Shown: piece by piece, positions 43,527 through 51,072 of the stretch
Position numbering within the stretch: the first letter of the stretch is position 1
Layout: the number at the start of each line of letters is the position of its first letter
Assembly (NCBI GenBank): GCA_001603145.1
Contig: LVBI01000004.1
Coordinates: 30,567-94,566, forward strand
Direction of reading: 5' to 3'
DNA: 64,000 bases
Source: Spirochaetales bacterium Spiro_07
GTDB taxonomy: Bacteria > Spirochaetota > Spirochaetia > Treponematales > Treponemataceae
Made by a program: the position numbers and the translations under genes
Notes under the pieces: model-generated
What the model was told of the DNA's origin: nothing
Seen by the model: the letters and a program-made list of their open reading frames with translations, nothing else
Database searches by the model: none

Positions 43527-45296
43527 CTAGCAGGCGGCATCAAGCACGGCGTTAATTTCAGCCTTGATTGCGTTGCAGAGACTGTCTGCTTCTTTTTTGG
43601 CTGCGTCAAGACCGTTGTTTGACGGAACTTGTGCATTGATGTAGAACTTGATTTTTGGTTCTGTGCCGCTTGGTCTTGCGCTTACAACTGTGCCGCCTTC
43701 AAGGAAGAACTGAAGCACGTTGCTCTTCGGCAAGTTGAGCTTTTCAGTCTTTGACGGGTTTGCCGGGGCAAAAACGATGCTCTGCTGAACGTCGCGGATT
43801 TTGACAACTTTTTTGCCGCCGAGAGCCTTGAAGCCTTCTTTGCGGAGCTTTGCCATAATGCCTTTCATTGTTTCTGCACCAGAAGCGCCTGCAAAATTCT
43901 TTGAGATTGCGCAGTCTTCGTAGTAGCCGAATTCTTTGTAAAGCTCTTCAAGCCGCTCAAGCAGAGACTTGCCCTTGCTGCGCCAGTAGAGCGTCATTTC
44001 GGCGCACATTGCGGCGGCAGAAACACCGTCCTTGTCGCGCACGTCTGTCTCTACGTTATAGCCGTAGCTTTCTTCAAAACCGAAAATGTATGAATGGCTG
44101 CCAGTTGATTCAAAGCGCGCCATGTCAGAAGCAATCCATTTAAAGCCTGTAAGACATTCAGAAAGATAAACGCCGTTTGCCGCCGCCATCTTGTCTACCA
44201 TCGGAGAAGTTACGATTGAGCGTATCATTGCTGGGTTTTTCGGCATCTTGCCAAGCTCTTTGCGCGAAGTGAGGATGTAGTCTGTAAGAAGCACGCCCAT
44301 CTGGTTGCCCGAAATAAGCACGAATTTTCCGTCTTTGCCCGGAACTGCGCTGCCGAAGCGGTCTGCATCTGGGTCTGTTGCCATTACTACGTCAGCCTTG
44401 ACCTTTTCAGCAAGCTCTACGGCCATCTTGAGTGCCGGTGCTTCTTCCGGGTTTGGCTTTTCAACTGTGTGGAATGTACCGTCAGGCTCGCGCTGTTCCG
44501 GTACTGTCGTTACGTTCAAGCCGAGACTGCTCAAGACTTTTTCAACATGCATTGCGCCTGTGCCGTGAAGCGGTGTGTAAACAACCTTTACGTCTTTTGC
44601 AAGCTTTGCAATCAGTTCCGGTCTGAAAAGCTGTGCCTTTACCATTTCCCAGTAAGGTTCGTCGATTTCTTTGTCAATCATGACGAGCTTGCCTGATTTA
44701 ATGGCTTCATCTTTGCTGATTGTCTTTACGCTTGTTACGGCGTTCACTTCGTTGATGATGCCCACGTCATGCGGCTCGATAACCTGCGCACCGTCGTTCC
44801 AATATGCCTTGTAGCCGTTATACTGCGGCGGGTTGTGCGAAGCCGTTACGACAACGCCTGTGTCGCAGCCCAATTTTCTGATGGCAAATGAAAGTTCCGG
44901 TGTAGGGCGGAGGCTTGTGAAAAGATATGTCTTAAAGCCGTTAGCGGCAAAAATCAATGCTGTTGCTTCTGCAAAAACGTCTGAATAGCGTCTTGAGTCA
45001 AAAGCAACTACGGCAGAAAGCTTGCCTGCTTTGGCTTTTTCCGGGAAAGTCTTGATGAAATAGTTTGCAAGGCCTTGAGTTGCGTTGTTGATTACGAATG
45101 TGTTCATGCGGTTTGTGCCGCCGCCGATAACGCCGCGGAGACCGCCTGTGCCGAATTCGAGGTTGCGGTAGAAACGGTCTTCAAGCTCTGCAAAATCTTC
45201 TTTTGCGATTAAGTCTTTGACTTCTTTTGCAAAGCCAGCGTCTTTTTCGTCTTTGATGTATGCTTTTGCACGCTCAAGAATTTCAGTTTTATCCAT
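43527..45296 (-). CDS. Phosphoglucomutase / phosphomannomutase family enzyme
   Basis: 589 residues from the ATG at 45296 (MDKTEILERAKAYIKDEKDA); AAAAGGAGA lies 10 nt upstream. A 15-codon longer frame starts with TTG and is not used. Alpha-phosphohexomutase domains: EFGTGGLRGVIGGGTNRMN, GVVVTASHNPPQYNGYKAYW (phosphoserine loop), VVMATDPDADRFG (metal loop), FGFEESYGYNV (sugar loop) and VVSARPSGTEPKIKFY (phosphate loop). The length fits the phosphoglucomutase/PgcA-like group that interconverts Glc-1-P and Glc-6-P, consistent with the glucan genes at 23177. Its upstream region overlaps one 50-bp direct repeat that is found again at 45948. Confidence 0.94.
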   Translation of the reverse strand: MDKTEILERAKAYIKDEKDAGFAKEVKDLIAKEDFAELEDRFYRNLEFGTGGLRGVIGGGTNRMNTFVINNATQGLANYFIKTFPEKAKAGKLSAVVAFDSRRYSDVFAEATALIFAANGFKTYLFTSLRPTPELSFAIRKLGCDTGVVVTASHNPPQYNGYKAYWNDGAQVIEPHDVGIINEVNAVTSVKTISKDEAIKSGKLVMIDKEIDEPYWEMVKAQLFRPELIAKLAKDVKVVYTPLHGTGAMHVEKVLSSLGLNVTTVPEQREPDGTFHTVEKPNPEEAPALKMAVELAEKVKADVVMATDPDADRFGSAVPGKDGKFVLISGNQMGVLLTDYILTSRKELGKMPKNPAMIRSIVTSPMVDKMAAANGVYLSECLTGFKWIASDMARFESTGSHSYIFGFEESYGYNVETDVRDKDGVSAAAMCAEMTLYWRSKGKSLLERLEELYKEFGYYEDCAISKNFAGASGAETMKGIMAKLRKEGFKALGGKKVVKIRDVQQSIVFAPANPSKTEKLNLPKSNVLQFFLEGGTVVSARPSGTEPKIKFYINAQVPSNNGLDAAKKEADSLCNAIKAEINAVLDAAC

Positions 45297-45327
45297 AGAA
45301 TCAGAATCTCCTTTTGATTCAAACAAT

Positions 45328-45378
45328 ATTTTCTTTAGCAATTAAACAACTATAACACGAAAAACCCTGTTTTGTCAT
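45328..45378. repeat. Direct repeat, left copy, flanking the nuclease/small-RNA segment
   Basis: Starts TTTTCTTTAGCAATTAAAC and ends GTTTTGTCAT; about 50 bp with two mismatches to the copy at 45948-45997. This copy contains the probable pgm promoter (minus strand ATGACA then TATAGT, 18-bp spacing). Confidence 0.85.
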
Positions 45379-45438
45379 GTATATTGCAATCAGTTAATCT
45401 AATAATGATATTTTGTATGAACAAGAAACAATATATGA

Positions 45439-45444
45439 TATACT
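45439..45444 (+). promoter_or_regulatory. -10 box of the nuclease gene, predicted leaderless
   Basis: TATACT lies 6 nt before the ATG at 45451. The -35 region is poor (TATGAA at 17 bp). Confidence 0.5.
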
Positions 45445-45450
45445 TTTTCT

Positions 45451-45819
45451 ATGCCGTCAGACAAACTTGTTTTTGTTGCAACTCTTGTTGATAAAAGAAT
45501 ATTATCTCTATTGAACATTTCAAAAAGCGGGATAAAGATATATCGTTCCAAAGGTTTGTTGGCACATATTTTAAAGCGGAAACATTATAAAGCCGCAAAA
45601 TACTTTGATTATATTACCGACATAATAGAGAATCCCGATTATGCAGGTGTTACAGATGGTCAGATTGAACTGGTAAAAATATTTAAAGATAATATCTTTT
45701 TGAGCATAAAATTGGATATTGCCAATCAAATATATTATGTTGCGACTATCTTCGATGTAAGCAAGTCTAAAATAGATGTTTACTGTAAATCTGGTCGTCT
45801 GACAAAACTTGACAAATAG
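45451..45819 (+). CDS. PBECR-type (barnase/EndoU/ColE5/RelE-like) nuclease domain protein
   Basis: 122 residues: a short N-terminal beta part (DKLVFVATLVDKRILSLLNI) and then IYRSKGLLAHILKRKHYKAA, YFDYITDIIENPDYAGV, IELVKIFKDNIFLSIKLD, YYVATIFDVSKSKIDVYCKS and GRLTKLDK. The order of K/H-rich helix, (I/L)-x-N-P-D-Y, E-L-V-K, beta hairpin and final S-K-x-x-x-x-x-x-S-G-R-L matches my memory of the phage PBECR3-like nuclease domains. This is a pattern-level match only. These domains are predicted RNases used as toxins. The gene sits alone between 50-bp direct repeats, followed at once by a strong promoter and a small structured RNA. It could be a toxin with an RNA partner, or a phage remnant. Confidence 0.6.
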   Translation: MPSDKLVFVATLVDKRILSLLNISKSGIKIYRSKGLLAHILKRKHYKAAKYFDYITDIIENPDYAGVTDGQIELVKIFKDNIFLSIKLDIANQIYYVATIFDVSKSKIDVYCKSGRLTKLDK

Positions 45820-45836
45820 CTATATTCATATATAAT
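45809..45836 (+). promoter_or_regulatory. Strong promoter of the small RNA
   Basis: TTGACA (45809-45814), 16 bp, TATAAT (45831-45836): both boxes are perfect consensus. The -35 box overlaps the last codons of the nuclease gene. Transcription should start near 45843. Confidence 0.8.
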
Positions 45837-45842
45837 GAAGAT

Positions 45843-45953
45843 GAAATTTGACGAGCAGGAAAGGCACCCTGCACTCCCGAAAGGGAACCTGATATGATGG
45901 ATACGCCGCCCATCCAAATTTTTATAAGCCACCTGTTTTAGGTGGCTTTTTCT
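45843..45953 (+). ncRNA. Candidate small structured RNA of about 110 nt
   Basis: Bounded by a consensus promoter and an intrinsic terminator (AAGCCACCT / AGGTGGCTTTTT, 45926-45953). In between are GCAGG / CCTGC (45855-45872), TCCC-GAAA-GGGA (45875-45886) and GATGG / CCATC (45896-45914). GAAAGGnAnCCTG occurs twice, at 45859 and 45879, exactly 20 nt apart. An 18-codon frame from ATG 45841 (MKFDEQERHPALPKGNLI) overlaps it, so a leader peptide is an alternative. It matches no RNA family I can name. Confidence 0.6.
45926..45953 (+). terminator. Terminator of the small RNA
   Basis: AAGCCACC / GGTGGCTT stem followed by a T-rich run (TTTTTCTTT), which forms the start of the right-hand direct repeat. 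Confidence 0.85.
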
Positions 45954-45997
45954 TTAGCAATTAAACAACTATAACACGAAAAACACGGTTTTGTCAT
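45948..45997. repeat. Direct repeat, right copy
   Basis: Same 50-bp sequence as 45328-45378 with two mismatches (ACACGG instead of ACCCTG near the end). It marks the right end of the nuclease/small-RNA segment. Confidence 0.85.
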
Positions 45998-46031
45998 CAA
46001 AAGTTCTTTCCGTAACAGCATTAAAATTTCA

Positions 46032-46060
46032 TTTACGATTAAAACAATTTGTGCTATAAT
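46032..46060 (+). promoter_or_regulatory. Promoter of the HD-GYP gene, predicted leaderless
   Basis: TTTACG (46032-46037), 17 bp, TATAAT (46055-46060), then 6 nt to the ATG at 46067. Confidence 0.75.
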
Positions 46061-46066
46061 CGTTTT

Positions 46067-47350
46067 ATGAAAGTACAGAAAACGCAAAAAAAAGTAGAGC
46101 TTGATAAAAAAACAGACTTTATTCCGTTGACGAATGAAATTAAGAGCAATCTTCTTGTATTCCGCTTCTCGCTGGCTGCAATGTTGGTTTTTCCTTTTTT
46201 GCTTCTCGGCAAATATCTTGGATATTATTCTGGAACCAGCTACAAGCGTTTTTTTGCTTTTTTTGTTATCGCCTTATTTTGCAATCTTATAGCGTATGTT
46301 GCAACTAAGTTTTACAGCGACAAGCCTTCAACAAAATATATATGCCTGATTATGTTGCAGATTTTCGTCACAATGCTTTCGCTTGATTCGGGGCTTGAAG
46401 TATATATTACTTATGTGATGGTTCCGCTTGTAAGCTTGCTTTATCTAAAGCCGAAATTCTCAAAGCATATTGCATTTATCAGCTATGTCTGCATGGTCGG
46501 TTCAATCATTTACCGTTCGCGCGTAAGCAATCCGTATTATTCTCAGCTGATTTCAAAAGAGCAGTGGATGATGGCCTATACGACCGGCCTTTCGATTGAA
46601 TACATTATTAACATCATTCTGGTGAATATCGTTGCAAAGCACTGGCTTTCTTTTGTTGCCGATGCAAAGAACCAGAACAAGAACATAATCACGATTCAGA
46701 ATCAAGTTATAAACGCGTTTGCAAACCTCATCGAATCGAAAGACATTACGACCGGCAAACACGTAAAGCGCGCAAGCGAATATGTCGGCGTTATCTGCCA
46801 CAGCTTGCGGCGTCTCGGCTATTACACCGAAGAGCTTGACCAGCATACAATTGAACTGATGGTGGCCGCCGCGCCTCTGCATGATTTGGGTAAAATAAGC
46901 ATTTCAGATTCGATTCTGCACAAAACAGGCCGCCTTACGCGGAGGGAGCACGGCATTATGCAGAACCACCCGATAGAGGGTATGCGCCTTATAACAGAAA
47001 ACATGTCTTTGATTGAAGATCTTGAATATATTGATATTGCGCGGTTTATGGCGCTTTTTCACCACGAGCATTGGGACGGCACAGGCTATCCGTTCAGGCT
47101 GATTGGTGAAGAGATTCCTCTTGTGGCGCGGATTATGACCGCCGCCGATATTCTTGATGCATTGTTGAGTGAGCGGCCATTCAAGCGTGCTTATTCTTTG
47201 GAAGAATCATTCTCTTTTATTTCTACGTTGAGCGGCAACTGTCTTGAGCCGTCAATTGTTGAAGCGATTCTTGCCGCGAAAGACGAAATTTCTAAAATCT
47301 GCATTTCTTTTGCAGACACTCCGATTGATGAGCTGCCTGTAGTTGAGTAA
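46067..47350 (+). CDS. HD-GYP domain protein with membrane sensor region
   Basis: 427 residues from the ATG at 46067. Residues 30-200 hold about five to six membrane segments (LLVFRFSLAAMLVFPFLLLG, FFAFFVIALFCNLIAYVATK and others), an unnamed membrane sensor. The C-terminal HD-GYP domain (about 215-405) has AAAPLHDLGKISISDSILHK (HD pair), NHPIEGMRLI, ALFHHEHWDGTGYPF (HH-x-x-x-DGxGYP) and VARIMTAADILDALLSERPFK. HD-GYP enzymes degrade cyclic di-GMP. The catalytic motifs look complete. It fits with EAL and probable PilZ genes in the same window. Confidence 0.93.
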   Translation: MKVQKTQKKVELDKKTDFIPLTNEIKSNLLVFRFSLAAMLVFPFLLLGKYLGYYSGTSYKRFFAFFVIALFCNLIAYVATKFYSDKPSTKYICLIMLQIFVTMLSLDSGLEVYITYVMVPLVSLLYLKPKFSKHIAFISYVCMVGSIIYRSRVSNPYYSQLISKEQWMMAYTTGLSIEYIINIILVNIVAKHWLSFVADAKNQNKNIITIQNQVINAFANLIESKDITTGKHVKRASEYVGVICHSLRRLGYYTEELDQHTIELMVAAAPLHDLGKISISDSILHKTGRLTRREHGIMQNHPIEGMRLITENMSLIEDLEYIDIARFMALFHHEHWDGTGYPFRLIGEEIPLVARIMTAADILDALLSERPFKRAYSLEESFSFISTLSGNCLEPSIVEAILAAKDEISKICISFADTPIDELPVVE

Positions 47351-47461
47351 GGCTTCTTTTGTTCGATATTCGATAAAAGGCGTATTTGTTTTAGATGTTG
47401 CCTTAAACCTGCAAATTGATTCAGCCGATAAATAATCAGGTTTATCAATTCGGGTGGGTTT

Positions 47462-48745
47462 ATGAATAAAAAGAATGTTCCTTTGCTGGCAGCTTGCTGT
47501 CTGCTTGTATTTTCAGGCTTTAATATTATTGCACAAGAATCATCTGTAAAGCTTTATGATATTCAATCTAATGATATTCAATCTGCGGCAAAAGCTGAAC
47601 AGCCGCAGGCAGTTCAGCCTGCAAATTCAGCACAAGCAGCAGAAGAAAAAGACTATGCAAGCTTGGGTCAGGCAATCGAAAACAACGATATTGCCAAAAT
47701 TAACAGCATTCTTTCATCAAAAAGCATTGACTTAAAGCGAGAAACAGGCTGGGGCTTTAAGCCTTTGACGAGAGCGGCGCGTTACCACGCTTATGAAGCC
47801 GCCGCGCTCTTGATAAAAGCCGGTGCCGAGCTAAACGCGATTGACAATTACGAAGGTCTTTCTCCTTTGGGATATGCCGCAAAATACAATGACATAATCA
47901 TGGCTGACATTCTGCTGAAAGCAAAGGCGGACGCTTCTCTTAAAGGCGAGAACGGCTCTACGCCGCTTCATTTTGCCGTTGAAAACGGAAACATCGACAT
48001 GGCAAAGCTTCTGCTTCTTTCGGGTGCAGATTCTTCGATTAAGAACGCGCGCGGCAAGACACCGCCTGAAATTGCGGCAGATAAAGGCAACACGGAGCTT
48101 CTAACTGTTTTTAATAGCCCGCTTTCAATCAAAAAACAGGAAGTGCAGACGAGCGTAAAAAAAGCTGTGCAGATTAAGCAGAAAAGCTCGGCCGGTTTCA
48201 TTTATGGAATTATCAGAAACGACAGACCTGCCGCCGAAGTGCTTATTCCTTTGGGCAAAGACATCAACAAAAAAGACTCTGAAGGCTACACCGTGCTTAT
48301 GGTTGCGGCTGCCCAGAACGATATGGCGGCAGTTGAGCTGCTCGCAAAATCTGGTGCAGACGTAAACGCCAAGAACAAAGAAGGCGAGAGTGCGCTGCTT
48401 TTTGCGGCGAACCGCAATTCTTCTGCAATGGTTAAGCTTCTTTTAAGCTATGGTGCTGATGCAAATATTAAGACTAATAAAGGCTTAACGCCGCTCATGT
48501 GCGCCGCTTCAAAAGATTATCTTGAAGTGCAGAAAACGCTGCTCTCAAACGGTGCAAAAATAAATGAGCTTGACTATCAGAAAAAGAACGCGCTGTTTTA
48601 TGCTGCAAACTCAGAGAATGTGTCTTCTGTAAGGCTGCTGCTTGAAAACGGCGCAGATTCAGCTTCAAAAGACGTTTTCGGCAACACGCCAGTTTCTTGG
48701 GCGCAGAAGCGCGGCTTTGCTCGCATAGCCGCAATGATGCACTGA
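47462..48745 (+). CDS. Secreted ankyrin-repeat protein
   Basis: 427 residues. A signal peptide is visible (MNKKNVPLLAACCLLVFSGFNIIAQES, cleavage probably after IIA-Q). A linker (about 30-65) is followed by ankyrin repeats from residue 70 to the end, broken near 225-250 by a lysine-rich stretch. Repeats show the pattern G-x-T-P-L-x-x-A-A-x-x-G-x-x-x-(I/V)-x-x-L-L-x-x-G-A-D, for example NGSTPLHFAVENGNIDMAKL, EGESALLFAANRNSSAMVKL and NKGLTPLMCAASKDYLEVQK. About nine repeats in total. It probably acts in periplasmic or surface protein-protein contacts; the partner is unknown. GGGTGGG precedes the start, a weak ribosome site. Confidence 0.88.
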   Translation: MNKKNVPLLAACCLLVFSGFNIIAQESSVKLYDIQSNDIQSAAKAEQPQAVQPANSAQAAEEKDYASLGQAIENNDIAKINSILSSKSIDLKRETGWGFKPLTRAARYHAYEAAALLIKAGAELNAIDNYEGLSPLGYAAKYNDIIMADILLKAKADASLKGENGSTPLHFAVENGNIDMAKLLLLSGADSSIKNARGKTPPEIAADKGNTELLTVFNSPLSIKKQEVQTSVKKAVQIKQKSSAGFIYGIIRNDRPAAEVLIPLGKDINKKDSEGYTVLMVAAAQNDMAAVELLAKSGADVNAKNKEGESALLFAANRNSSAMVKLLLSYGADANIKTNKGLTPLMCAASKDYLEVQKTLLSNGAKINELDYQKKNALFYAANSENVSSVRLLLENGADSASKDVFGNTPVSWAQKRGFARIAAMMH

Positions 48746-48839
48746 TTCAGTCTGTTTGAAGTTGTTAATGTCTTTATCGCTCGTACCAATATGTCATTGT
48801 CGGGCGTCTGCCTGTCGGCAGACAGGTGACCCGGTAATC

Positions 48840-50813
48840 TTAGCCCTGCAGTTCCTTGAAAAATTCGCCGAACTGAACAATGCCCATCGGACGCGCGTAG
48901 TAAAAGCCCTGAATGTAGTCGCAGTTCAGCTTTTTGAGCAAGTCTGCAAGCTCTTTTGTTTCAACGCCCTCGGCAAGCACAGTGGTGTTGCCGGTTTCTT
49001 TTAGCATTGAAATATGATGCTTGACCACAAGCCGCTTCGTTTCGTTTGTCTCAATCTCTTTGATAAGGCTCTTGTCAAATTTTATCTCGGAATAATTGTA
49101 CTGCATCATTCTTGCGGTGTTTGAATAGCCTGTGCCGTAATCGTCAAGCGCAAGCTCAAAGCCCTGGCTCTGAAACTGGTTCATAACCGAAACAAGCAGC
49201 TTCTCATTTTTGGCAATCATCGATTCAGTAATCTCAAAACGGAAAAGCTCGTGCGGCAGCGCATGCGCATCAATTATCGAGATAAGCTTGTTCACAATGT
49301 TGTCCTGCATACATTGGGTAATCGAAAGGTTCACGTTAATCTTAGAAATGCCAAGCTTGACAATTTCAGCCTCTTTTATGAACTGGCAGACTTTCTTTAG
49401 CACAATCTCGCCAATCTTTACGATGTCGCCGTTCTGTTCAGCTTGCGGAATATACTTTACGGGCGGAATGTAGCTGCCGTCGTCATTTTTAAGGCGTATC
49501 AAAGCTTCTGTGCTTGTAAAGCGGCCTGAATTTAAGTCGAAAATCGGCTGCATAAAAACTTCAAAGCTTTCTTCTTCAATTGCCCGCTTAACCTTATTCT
49601 GAATATCAACGGACTCAAGATAATCCTTTTCCATTTTGTCTGTAATTTCAAGGCAGATGTTGTCTTCGGCGTAATTCTGCATAAAGATAAAACGCAAGAA
49701 ATTCAAGAAATCATCAATAGACTTATTATTTGTCATCTTAAAGATGCGCAGTTTCGTATAATCATTCACTATAAAGAATTGCAGCTTGAAAGGGTATTCT
49801 ATGTCTTGCGAACCGTCTTTTTTAGAAGGAAAGAAAGGCCTTGCGCTGAATTTTTTCAGCTCTGCAAGCTTGGTGTCAAGTTCTTCTTTCGACGTGCAGT
49901 AATATACAGCGCAGCCGTTGAAGAGCTTGTACAGCGAGCAGTCATTGCAGATGTGCATTATCGAGTCAGCATATTCGCGCAGAATGTGATAAATCTGCTC
50001 GATGCCGAACTGGTCGAAAAGGTCTTCAAGATTTTGTACATGCACTATCAAGAAAAAATGCTCTTTTGATGCAAGTGTGGAAATATCGTTGAACCTGTCG
50101 ATAAAAGCTTCTGAGTTGAAAAGGTTCGTCTTTGGCTCTATAAAATTGCCCGGATTCCTTATCGAAAGGAAAATGAGCATAAGCGAGAGCGAAACCGCAA
50201 AGCCGACCGCGAAAAGCTTTGGCGATAACGCCTGAATCATAAAGCCTGTCAAAGACATAATCGTGTATGTCAGCGAGATTTTGGTCTGCGAGCGGCTGAA
50301 CTGGTCTTTTTTTGACAAGATGAAGAAAAGCCCGAAAAGCACGTAAAAACCGGCCACAACGTAAAGATAGTTCCACCAAGGGCCGTGGTGATAAGTTCCG
50401 TCTGACAAAAAGTACATATACTTATGGTGAAACGGCGATGTTGTTATTAGCAGCATCTCTATTATAGCAGGCGCAAAAAGTATAAGCATTCTCAAAGCAT
50501 TCGGGCGTCTTCGTGTGGTGGTCATTGCAATCAAAAAGACGCAGTAAAGCGGCGCTTGCAAATTTACCGCCATAATGTGCAGAACTGCCAAAAAGTTGTT
50601 CAGCGTCCAAAGCCTTGCCGGAAAATAAGCGTCTGTAAAAACTGTCAAGATGTTCAGCACTTGCGCCGCGCCAACCGTAAACATAAGCGCCAGAAAAAGA
50701 TGCGCGCGTAAAGTTTTATCGTGCTTGAGAAAAAGAATGTATGTAATCAGAACTATGTCGAGAATAATTCCGCAAATATCGAAATCTATGTTATAGGTGA
50801 TTTTATCAAACAT
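48840..50813 (-). CDS. EAL-domain cyclic-di-GMP phosphodiesterase with 7-helix membrane sensor
   Basis: 657 residues. Residues 10-215 form about seven membrane helices, like 7TM sensor inputs. The middle part (about 220-380) resembles a degenerate GGDEF domain (LFNSEAFIDRFNDI, with YKLFNGCAVYY at the GGDEF position), so it is probably inactive. The EAL domain (about 400-655) keeps its key motifs: STEALIRLKN (EAL), INVNLSITQ, FEITESMI, LALDDYGTGYSN (DD), IKFDKSLI, VLAEGVETKE and GFYYARPM. This predicts an active cyclic-di-GMP phosphodiesterase. Minus strand, converging with the ankyrin gene. Promoter and start codon are close together (8 nt). Confidence 0.93.
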   Translation of the reverse strand: MFDKITYNIDFDICGIILDIVLITYILFLKHDKTLRAHLFLALMFTVGAAQVLNILTVFTDAYFPARLWTLNNFLAVLHIMAVNLQAPLYCVFLIAMTTTRRRPNALRMLILFAPAIIEMLLITTSPFHHKYMYFLSDGTYHHGPWWNYLYVVAGFYVLFGLFFILSKKDQFSRSQTKISLTYTIMSLTGFMIQALSPKLFAVGFAVSLSLMLIFLSIRNPGNFIEPKTNLFNSEAFIDRFNDISTLASKEHFFLIVHVQNLEDLFDQFGIEQIYHILREYADSIMHICNDCSLYKLFNGCAVYYCTSKEELDTKLAELKKFSARPFFPSKKDGSQDIEYPFKLQFFIVNDYTKLRIFKMTNNKSIDDFLNFLRFIFMQNYAEDNICLEITDKMEKDYLESVDIQNKVKRAIEEESFEVFMQPIFDLNSGRFTSTEALIRLKNDDGSYIPPVKYIPQAEQNGDIVKIGEIVLKKVCQFIKEAEIVKLGISKINVNLSITQCMQDNIVNKLISIIDAHALPHELFRFEITESMIAKNEKLLVSVMNQFQSQGFELALDDYGTGYSNTARMMQYNYSEIKFDKSLIKEIETNETKRLVVKHHISMLKETGNTTVLAEGVETKELADLLKKLNCDYIQGFYYARPMGIVQFGEFFKELQG

Positions 50814-50821
50814 AACATATT

Positions 50822-50849
50822 AGTTTACCACAATTAACCGTAAAAGCAA
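50822..50849 (-). promoter_or_regulatory. Promoter of the EAL gene, near-leaderless
   Basis: On the minus strand: TTGCTT (50849-50844), 16 bp, TAAACT (50827-50822), then 8 nt to the ATG at 50813. Confidence 0.5.
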
Positions 50850-50887
50850 GAATTAACAAAATTAAAAAAATGATGTTATGCTGAACA

Positions 50888-50942
50888 CAAAAAAACGCCG
50901 TGGCAAGCTTGAGCAGCTGCAGCACGGCGTTTCAATTTAATC
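50888..50942. terminator. Bidirectional terminator downstream of argG
   Basis: ACGCCGTG / CACGGCGT stem of 8 bp with an A run before it (T run for the minus-strand argG transcript). Confidence 0.85.
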
Positions 50943-50964
50943 GATTATTTCAGCTTTAACTGAA

Positions 50965-51024
50965 ATTACTCAGTCGGTCTCTTTTTGAGATTTTTGCTTT
51001 CTTTAACAGCCTGACCTTCACCTA
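50965..51024 (-). pseudogene. Fossil second copy of the argG 3' end
   Basis: These 60 bp encode VGEGQAVKESKNLKKRPTE and stop, exactly the last 19 residues of the intact argG ending at 51073. The two copies differ at about nine mostly third-codon positions, so this is not a fresh duplication. The two stops are 108 bp apart on the same strand. Upstream of the copy the sequence changes abruptly to an unrelated GC-rich hairpin (about 51036-51062). Confidence 0.9.
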
Positions 51025-51072
51025 CGGACAAGTCGGCGACGCGCGCTGCGAGTCTCGCGCGCTTACAAGCTA

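Noticed and set aside
51036..51062. GC-rich palindrome downstream of argG as an att site or IS end
   Set aside because: The GCGCGC...GCGCGC hairpin has no partner copy in the window and no transposase nearby; it is noted only as the junction of the argG fossil.
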